A stretch of DNA of 64,000 bases, taken from NCBI GenBank assembly GCA_024516035.1, contig CM044955.1, positions 44,999,085 to 45,063,084 of the forward strand, written 5' to 3'. Both the position numbers and the translations under genes were made by a program. A model generated the notes under the pieces. That model did not search any database. It saw only the letters and a program-made list of their open reading frames with translations, and was not told where the DNA came from. Source of the stretch: Bactericera cockerelli. Its lineage: Eukaryota; Arthropoda; Insecta; Hemiptera; Triozidae. Below, one piece after another: positions 58,101 through 64,000 of this stretch (its first letter is position 1; each line of letters starts with the position of its first letter).

Positions 58101-61100
58101 TTGCATGAGCTTGGGAATTAATTTTGAATAAAATGTACCTTAAGTTAAAGCAGTGGCGTAGCTAGATCTACAGTTGAGGGGATTTCGGGGGGGGGGGGGG
58201 GGGGGGGGGTTTGAGGGAGGCTCAGAAATCTCGCCTAATGTATATTCCATTTTTGCTGGGAGGGTTTGTCCCTAGTGTTGCTTTGTAAACTATATGTATA
58301 TTGATTCTAAATAAAACAATATATCTTATCTTATTTTATCTTATCTTATGACCTCCCTCCAAAGCATTTCCGGCCCTAGGCTAGGTGAGGTTAATGTGGG
58401 TAGCTTGTACGACTCCCACAAATGGAGGTGAAACCCCCGTCCTGACTATGTATCTCAAATCAGGACGTTAAAACCAAAAAGAATCAACCGGTCACAATAG
58501 ATCTAATTAGGTCACAGTGTTAATTGTCAGGGTTTCACTGAAAACCCTGCAACCTGGTCAGATAATAATAATAATCCCCACGCTACGTGGTTTACCATAT
58601 TGCCTCACTAGTAGAGCTTCAACCACTTGACAATAATCTTAAAGTTTACTATGTACATTGTACATAATTATGTACTTGCATGAAGAAGAATACTTATTTT
58701 TTTTACTTTCGAAAGATTTTTTTTATTTATTAAACAAATACTTTTCATCTTCATCAATAAATTTATATGTAAAGAAATAACTTTAATTAACTAAAAATTA
58801 AATTTTGTAGTTAATTAAAGTTATTTCTTTATATATAAATTTATATATAAAGAAATAACTTTATATTATTTATAAAGAAATAACCATTGCAGCTCAGTCG
58901 GAAGGTGCAGATTGCGAAGCCACCCCTAGAGAGGAGTCAGACGTACCTCTGAAGTTTCACAAGTGGAGGTTCGTTGACCAGGAGGCGGTTTCAAACTGTG
59001 TCGTGGTGGGGGCTGCCCCCACTACCACGTACCATCACTTGTACACGGCGAGCGTGTGCGGAGGATACAACACATCGTACAAGTCTGTGGCCCCTCAGAG
59101 CACCCAGATTATTGCCACTGGTTTGTGAACATATTTTCATTTAATTTATTATTATTAAACATGTTGGATCAAGTTTTATTTACAAATGACATAGAGTATA
59201 CAGGGTGGACCAAAAAAACGTTTACACCCGTTAATGGTAGATTACTGACGACATTTCCAGGCCGGATCTGCAATCCTTTTTTTCGGATTCGCCTTTATAA
59301 CGGCACAAAGTGATTTTTTGCAACTTTCTTAAAAAGTCCGACTTTGGCTTATTCTTCAGGTCAGAACTTTTTTCCTGTTTAAGATGAGTTGATTCTGAAC
59401 AATTTCGCAGAAAGCCAACAAAATTTCGATGTTTCTAGCTACACTACTTTGTTCTTTACGGTTTTGTTTGGCATCTTTTTTGACACCTGAATTGAAAAAA
59501 AATTCTGATGTAATTTTTTTACACTTTGAAACACCTAAGATTTGCCCGAGCAAATTTTGGCACAGACACGGGCAAGTTTGATAAAAGTTGGCGACCAATC
59601 CATGGATGCTAAAAAATAATTTTACGATTTTTTATCACGTTATCTTCTGGGGAAACAAACCAGGTAAGTCTCAAAAAATGATGTTCAAAATCTTAAAGTG
59701 TTGACCGTGTAGGGTCGTCTTGTACTCAAAGAGTAATTAGCTATTTATGTCTGATAATTATTTTCCTTGGAATTAATTAGAGGCCAGTCAAATGAATGAT
59801 TGTTTGTTTCTCGATGATAGTTTTCACGCATATTTTTCTGCATTCTATGAAGTATTATCTTTTAACTTCTTAAGTTTTTTTTAGTACAAGTTACATTATT
59901 ATAATTCGGATGATGAAATGGCAGATATGCATTTAGCATATTGAGCTGCCAACAGGAACATTTGGGATCACGTGAAAAACATAGTTTACGAAGTACCAGT
60001 GGAGACACAAGAGTATCAGAATATGGTAGCAAGACTCCTGTTGGCATTCGATGACCTGACAGAAAAACCTGGAATCTTCCGCAACATTCGACGGAACATG
60101 ATGAAGAGGTTCAACCTTTGCATCCAGGAAGGTGGACGCCACTTCCAACTAGCTTACCACTGAGCTAATCGTTTCTCATTGAACATACTAACACAAAATG
60201 TTTTTTTTTTTTTTTTTTTTAATACCTACCTTCTTGTTTATATCAAAATAGTATAAAACATAATAAAGACTGCAAAAGTTTATTAATTTTACAAAATATT
60301 ATCTTGTTTTTTTCAAGACTTCTATTAAGAGTTGGAGTTATTTGTTATTTAATTAGTATTGTTTATGATAGAAGAACCTACCTACATATTTACCTGGATT
60401 TATTTCATAAACTCTATTTTCGTTTGGAAAAGTCGCTAGTTTTTTTTCTTTCGTAGGGAAGCATAAGAAAAACCATCCTTACATTATCAAGGCAGTCTCT
60501 CAGGGGCTTACATGAATAATAATTATGTGTATTGTGATACCAATAGTATCAGATATAACTCAATTTACAGATGGTATTACCCAAAAAAAAACCCATAAGT
60601 TGTTGGTGTTACAACAGGTCAGATACAGGTATGAATAAAATATTCCATCAGATTTTTTTGATAATTAAAAAAATATTGACCGTCGAGAATTGAACCTCGA
60701 TCATTCGACTTACACTCTTAGCACTACAACATCTAGGTAACACCACTGGCAGTCTGAAAAGCACGAAAACTATTATTTGAATTTTCCTAAACTGGCTGAT
60801 GGATGCATGTGAGACCGCGGTATTCAAAAAAAGCAATGTAAACAATTTTTGTAAACAATACAAGACGCCCTTACACAGTCTACAGCTAGAAAACTCTAAG
60901 GATTTTTGAAGAGTTTTTGGCAAACATCTAATATTTTTTCCCAGAAGATCAGGTAATAAAAAATCGTAAAATTATTTTTTAGCATCCTCGGGGTGGCCGC
61001 CAACTTTTATCAAACTTGCCCGTGTCTGTGCCAAAATTTGTTCGGACAAATGTCGAGTGTTTTATTTAGTAAAAAAGTTTTTTCGTGTGTTTTTTTCTGT

Positions 61101-63114
61101 TCAGGTGTAAAAAAATACGACAAACCAAACCGTAAAAAACAAAGTAGTGTAACTAGAAACATTGAAATTTTGTTGGCTTTCTGCAGAATTGTTCAGAATC
61201 AACTCATCTTAAAAAGGAAAAAAGTACTGACCTGAAGAATAAGCCAAAGTCGAACTTTTTCGGAAAGTTGCAAAAAATCACTTTGTGCAGTTATAAAGGC
61301 GAATCCGAAAAAACGGATTGCAGATCCGGCCTGAAAATGTCGTCAGTAATCTACCATTAACGGGTGTAAACGTTTTTTTGGTCCACCCTGTATACATACA
61401 TAGATATTAAAATTAAGAAAACAAAACTTGATCAAGGGCGGTGCTAATGCCAATGGCATATATTTAATTTATAATAATTATATTTAGATAATTATGTTGA
61501 TTTATGCAAGGCTTCCATAAACTTTCACCTAGACGGCCTAGACCTAGGTTTCTCGGAAATGACTCAAAATATCAATAAACGCAAAACCCCGTATTTCTTT
61601 ATTTTTAGGGGAATTAATTTTCAGCGATAGACCAACTTTAAAATCTTATATGGAATGGTATATTGTGTATGTATGATGTATGGCTGGTTATTACTAGAGT
61701 ATAAAAAAAAAAACAATTATTTAGTGCTACTGACAAAAATTGTGAAAAGGCTTTGCTTCACCCCAGAGGGAATCATACTTAAACGTCTTTTAAACTTTTA
61801 CAATGTCTTCTTTTTCGTTTCACAGATGAAAATTTTCCCTTTATTTCAGGAACTAAACCTTATGTTGGGTTTCACTACGCTATGGAAGGTTCGAGTCATC
61901 AAATCTTCACAGATGTGGCTAAGGTTTTTGCAAATAAACTGAAATCTGCAATCGGACAAGCTGTACCATCCTGGTTTTTAGGAGGTATCACTTTTTTATT
62001 TTTTATTTTAATTTACGGGATCAGCGTATTATGCTTGATTTTTTTTATGAATGCCATATCACACAACTTTTCGTATTATTTATGATGTGTCCGTACAAAT
62101 GAAACAGGAATATTTTTTGAGACTTTCACCACATTTTAATGCACCAAAACTCTTTAGTACTAATCGAACGGTGTACATAATTGTCTATTAATATTCCACC
62201 AAAGAGCGTTCGAAATTGCGCCAGTGGTGATGCTACTGATTTTATTCTATCTCCGTTTCCCTAAATGGTTAGGTTCGGCGGTGTGTTTTTCCATCATGGT
62301 GGTTTTCTATTAATTTAAATGAATTAAAAATCCCAGCGTTAGAATTTTCTATCCTGGTAGAACGTATGGGCATGCTTGAGGTGCCAGTTTTTAAATGTGT
62401 TGCATTTTGGGATTTTTGGATAAATGGTTAAAGATATCAAATATGTATGATGGTTCTCATATCACTACATGAGTTTACTTTAACTAATTAAAGAGTGGGT
62501 ATCTGGAGGTACACGTACATACTAGTTTGCACTCGCACACAAAATAAGATACAGTAAAACACCACGTTGGAAAACAACACAGTAACTCTTTAGTCCTAAC
62601 CGCCCGTATAATTAAGGGCGGAATTAATAGAAGTTTTTGTAATACCTCTGTGGCGCTAAGTCACGGATTGCGTACTGTGTAAGATAGGGAAAAGCGACAC
62701 TTACCAACGACTTAAGTTATTGATGTTGTCTATTAATTCCGCCCTAAGTGTCTGATTACATTTTTTTTTATTTTTATATAAACAATTGGACCAAGCTTTA
62801 TTTACATTTTTTTTTATATACAATAAACATGGTAACAAGTTGTGGAATAAAATATAAACAAAGCCTGATCAAGGGTGGTGATAATGCCTTCGGCATTCTC
62901 TTCCATTATTATTTCCAGGTTCTAAGACCACAGTATCTCAGGATGAGGCAGCTAGCTTGCAGCCTGCAGAAGACATGGGCTGCAGGTTTGGTCTGTGCGA
63001 CAGCTGGCGCCAAGGTGTGGATGTGGTGCTCTCCCCCCTGCGGACAATGTGCATTGTGACGGACCTGCTCGGCAGAATGGTGCTGGTGGATACCGTGTCT
63101 GGGATTGCCGTGAG
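55094..63114 (+). CDS. RAB3GAP2: RAB3GAP2 (Rab3 GAP non-catalytic subunit), N-terminal 8 exons
   Basis: Partner of RAB3GAP1; the complex acts on Rab3 and as a Rab18 exchange factor at ER and synaptic membranes. Exons: 55094-55166, 55465-55572, 55847-55925, 56590-56728, 57882-58089, 58893-59120, 61850-61984, 62919-63114 (open at the window end). All junctions are GT-AG and in phase, giving about 388 residues of a protein of roughly 1,300 to 1,400. Homology to the vertebrate N-terminal beta-propeller is clear in order: LCAISPVADILVLTRAQNIC, GPEWTCIALGFSSGFIRFYN, SVLCVFPGPPLVNTLRAARN, GFHYAMEGSS ... VAKVFANKLKSAIG, and CRFGLCDSWRQGVDVVLSPL ... GRMVLVDTVSGIAVR. The start MSCSFKAFGSITG is short of a signal peptide, as expected. 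The intron 59121-61849 holds a 2.2-kb transposon. Confidence 0.93.
55465..55572 (+). CDS. RAB3GAP2: RAB3GAP2 exon 2
   Basis: ERPDAESALPEDCLCAISPV then ADILVLTRAQNICVLA; acceptor TTTTCTTACAG, donor GTAAGT. Confidence 0.92.
55847..55925 (+). CDS. RAB3GAP2: RAB3GAP2 exon 3
   Basis: SEWSTGDDDGKFHFNLTWNR then NICHNI; acceptor ATTTTTCCAG, donor GTAAGA. Confidence 0.9.
56093..56300 (+). mobile_element. Dispersed repeat with GGGCGGAGTTA-type tail
   Basis: (T)ATTTATTTAC start, A-rich body, GGGGCGGAGTTAATGCCTTA and GGCATTCTCTGCCACTTAAC end. Same family as 28195. Confidence 0.6.
56590..56728 (+). CDS. RAB3GAP2: RAB3GAP2 exon 4
   Basis: KETITAVLVLPVASTTQGKS, KKSSSIGPEWTCIALGFSSG, FIRFYNE; acceptor TTGATTCTAG, donor GTAAGT. 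Confidence 0.93.
57449..57842 (+). mobile_element. ~394-bp MITE with TA flanks
   Basis: CAAGGCGTCCCAGTTTTTTT at the left is the inverse of AAACTTGGACACCCTG at the right, inside TA (57447-57448, 57843-57844). The right end also folds on itself (GGTGTCCAAGTTTGTTT and its complement). In a RAB3GAP2 intron, ending 39 bp before exon 5. Confidence 0.7.
57882..58089 (+). CDS. RAB3GAP2: RAB3GAP2 exon 5
   Basis: VGDLLLSHRLHDEPITALSC, TSPTYNPARHTSEPERGEEL, FFTSVLCVFPGPPLVNTLRA; acceptor TCAATGTTTAG, donor GTATGT. Confidence 0.92.
58090..58892 (+). other. RAB3GAP2 intron: G run and SINE tail
   Basis: CAGTGGCGTAGCTAG at 58151 looks like a hAT terminus and is followed by a G run of over 20 bases (about 58188-58209). 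A (TATCT)n-type tract is at 58322-58348. A SINE 3' domain is at 58366-58490 (CTAGGTGAGGTTAATGTGGG). Inverted TAATTAAAGTTATTTC copies lie at 58780-58880. Confidence 0.55.
58893..59120 (+). CDS. RAB3GAP2: RAB3GAP2 exon 6
   Basis: TQSEGADCEATPREESDVPL, KFHKWRFVDQEAVSNCVVVG, GGYNTSYKSVAPQSTQIIAT; acceptor ACCATTGCAG, donor GTTTGT. Confidence 0.92.
59201..61390 (+). mobile_element. 2.2-kb DNA transposon with ~440-bp inverted ends
   Basis: CAGGGTGGACCAAAAAAACG at the left is the inverse of the right end (CGTTTTTTTGGTCCACCCTG). The arms 59201-59640 and 60950-61390 are long inverted copies (CACGGGCAAGTTTGATAAAA and complement). TATA flanks both sides. The middle keeps a broken transposase C-terminus (59931-60163), so the element is non-autonomous. 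It sits in RAB3GAP2 intron 6. Confidence 0.82.
59931..60163 (+). pseudogene. Transposase C-terminal remnant (Tc1/mariner superfamily)
   Basis: WDHVKNIVYEVPVETQEYQN, MVARLLLAFDDLTEKPGIFR, NIRRNMMKRFNLCIQEGGRH and FQ resemble the last 70 residues of insect Tc1/mariner-type (IS630 superfamily) transposases, which commonly end R-x-x-x-C-I-x-x-x-G-G-H-F. The catalytic DDE/D region is absent. Confidence 0.6.
61850..61984 (+). CDS. RAB3GAP2: RAB3GAP2 exon 7
   Basis: TKPYVGFHYAMEGSSHQIFT, DVAKVFANKLKSAIGQAVPS, WFLG; acceptor CCCTTTATTTCAG, donor GTATCA. Confidence 0.92.
62617..62744 (-). mobile_element. 128-bp MITE, TAA target duplication
   Basis: GGGCGGAATTAATAGAAG ... TCTATTAATTCCGCCC with TAA at 62614-62616 and 62745-62747; opposite orientation to the copies at 48400 and 51182. 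Confidence 0.85.
62919..63114 (+). CDS. RAB3GAP2: RAB3GAP2 exon 8
   Basis: SKTTVSQDEAASLQPAEDMG, CRFGLCDSWRQGVDVVLSPL, TMCIVTDLLGRMVLVDTVSG, IAV; acceptor ATTATTTCCAG, donor GTATTT. A retroposon-like repeat (62770-62910) ends a few bases before this acceptor. Confidence 0.93.
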
Positions 63115-63225
63115 GTATTTCCGTTTCTTTTTCTAACCAAATCATTGTTCTATGGGGTTTAGAGAAATCTAATCATGTACTTCATTGGTCATTAGATAAT
63201 TGATAGTATTATTAATAATGAGTGC

Positions 63226-63572
63226 CTCCTCCGTGGCGTAATAGTTGTGACTACTGCCCGTAGTCCAGAGATCCCGAGTTCGATCCCCGGTTGGAGCAGA
63301 CTTTTCGAAGAAAATTCTGTTCCCTCCAAACACGTGAGGCTGGCATTTCCGGCCCTACCCAGGCTGGGTGTAGGTTAATGTGGGTAGCTGGTACGATTCC
63401 CAGCGAATGGAGGGTAAAACCCCCGTCCTAATTCAGGACGTTAAATCAAATAAAATCGTTGGCGTTAGGAAGGGCATCCAGCCGTAAAAAAAATGTGCCA
63501 AAACGAATCAACCTCAACCATGAGGTTGAACAACGTCGACCCTGCTTGAGCGGGATAAGACAGAGTAAAAGA
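63226..63572 (+). mobile_element. tRNA-like SINE (family E), full length
   Basis: CCTCCGTGGCGTAATAGTTG, CGTAGTCCAGAGATCCCGAG, TTCGATCCCCGG head; CCCAGGCTGGGTGTAGGTTA and GCGAATGGAGGGTAAAACCC 3' domain; ACCATGAGGTTGAACAACG end. Lies downstream of RAB3GAP2 exon 8. Confidence 0.82.
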
Positions 63573-63654
63573 AGAAGATTGTTCTTTGGGTTTAGAGAAA
63601 TTTAATCATGTACTTCATTGGTCATTAGATAATTGATAATCTCCCTTGCCTTTA

Positions 63655-63992
63655 TCCCATATTAGCTTATGTTGCTTTTGGGGTCGGCATTGTTCAACCT
63701 CATGGTTGAGGTTGGTAGGGTGGAGCACGTTTTTTATGGCTGGATGCCCTTCCTAACGCCAACGATTCTACTTGCTTTAACGTCCTGGATTAGGACGGGG
63801 GTTTTACCCTCCATTCGCTGGGAATCGTACCAGCTACCCACATTAACCTCACCCAGCCTGGGTAGGGCCGGAAATGGCAGCCTCACGTGTTTGGATGGAA
63901 CAGAATTTTCTTCGAAAAGTCTGCCCCAGCCGGGAGTTGAACTCAGGAACTCTGGACTACGGGCAGTAGTCACAACCATTACGCCACGGAGG
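63655..63992 (-). mobile_element. tRNA-like SINE (family E), inverted partner
   Basis: Inverse copy of 63226-63572, about 80 bp away; the two could form a long hairpin. Starts (minus strand) CAGCCTCCGTGGCGTAATGG at 63992. The spacer between them duplicates AATCATGTACTTCATTGGTC from 63170. Confidence 0.82.
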
Positions 63993-64000
63993 CTGCTTTC

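Overview
This is AT-rich eukaryotic nuclear DNA with spliced genes, GT-AG introns and very dense transposons. Gene content (lipophorin receptor with an FDNPVY tail, insect-like tandem galectin, KLHDC3, PP2A scaffold subunit, RAB3GAP2), an intact mariner and many tRNA- and 5S-headed SINEs point to an arthropod, most likely an insect; a hemipteran would fit, but that is a guess. A run of 100 N at 51401-51500 shows that this is a draft scaffold. Coding exons of the lipophorin receptor and KLHDC3 are clearly GC-rich in an AT-rich background.

Layout. (1) 138-12269 (+): the 3' part of a lipophorin/VLDL-type receptor: EGF module, one six-bladed YWTD propeller, closing EGF module, short linker, transmembrane segment and cytoplasmic tail with the endocytosis motif. 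The ligand-binding repeats lie upstream of the window and the last few codons are not placed with certainty. Exon 2 carries a frameshift. Splice sites of this gene sit in tandem repeats, and its introns hold a hAT-like composite, a 25-bp minisatellite and an intact mariner. (2) 13.7-24.4 kb: mostly repeats, including a 2.8-kb palindrome carrying two copies of one transposon ORF. (3) 24509-32714 (-): a complete six-exon KLHDC3-like six-kelch protein with BC and Cul2 boxes, a predicted CUL2 E3 substrate receptor. (4) 33-44 kb: intergenic repeats, including a cleanly bounded Helitron and a 2.46-kb CACTG-ended element with another element nested inside. (5) 44203-51129 (+): a complete six-exon two-domain galectin with an acidic N-terminal extension. 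(6) 51501-54445 (-): the first three coding exons of the PP2A A (scaffold) subunit, cut by the N gap. (7) 55094-63114 (+): the first eight coding exons of RAB3GAP2, head to head with PP2A-A, running off the window.

The genes do not form a pathway: they are unrelated housekeeping, trafficking and immune-lectin loci. The most unusual content is structural: duplicated splice sites in the lipophorin receptor (one array would give a tail-less receptor if used), nested transposons whose order of insertion can be read, SINEs with tRNA-like and 5S-like heads sharing one 3' domain, and a transposon with repeated GTCCTC-N4-GAGGAC palindromes.
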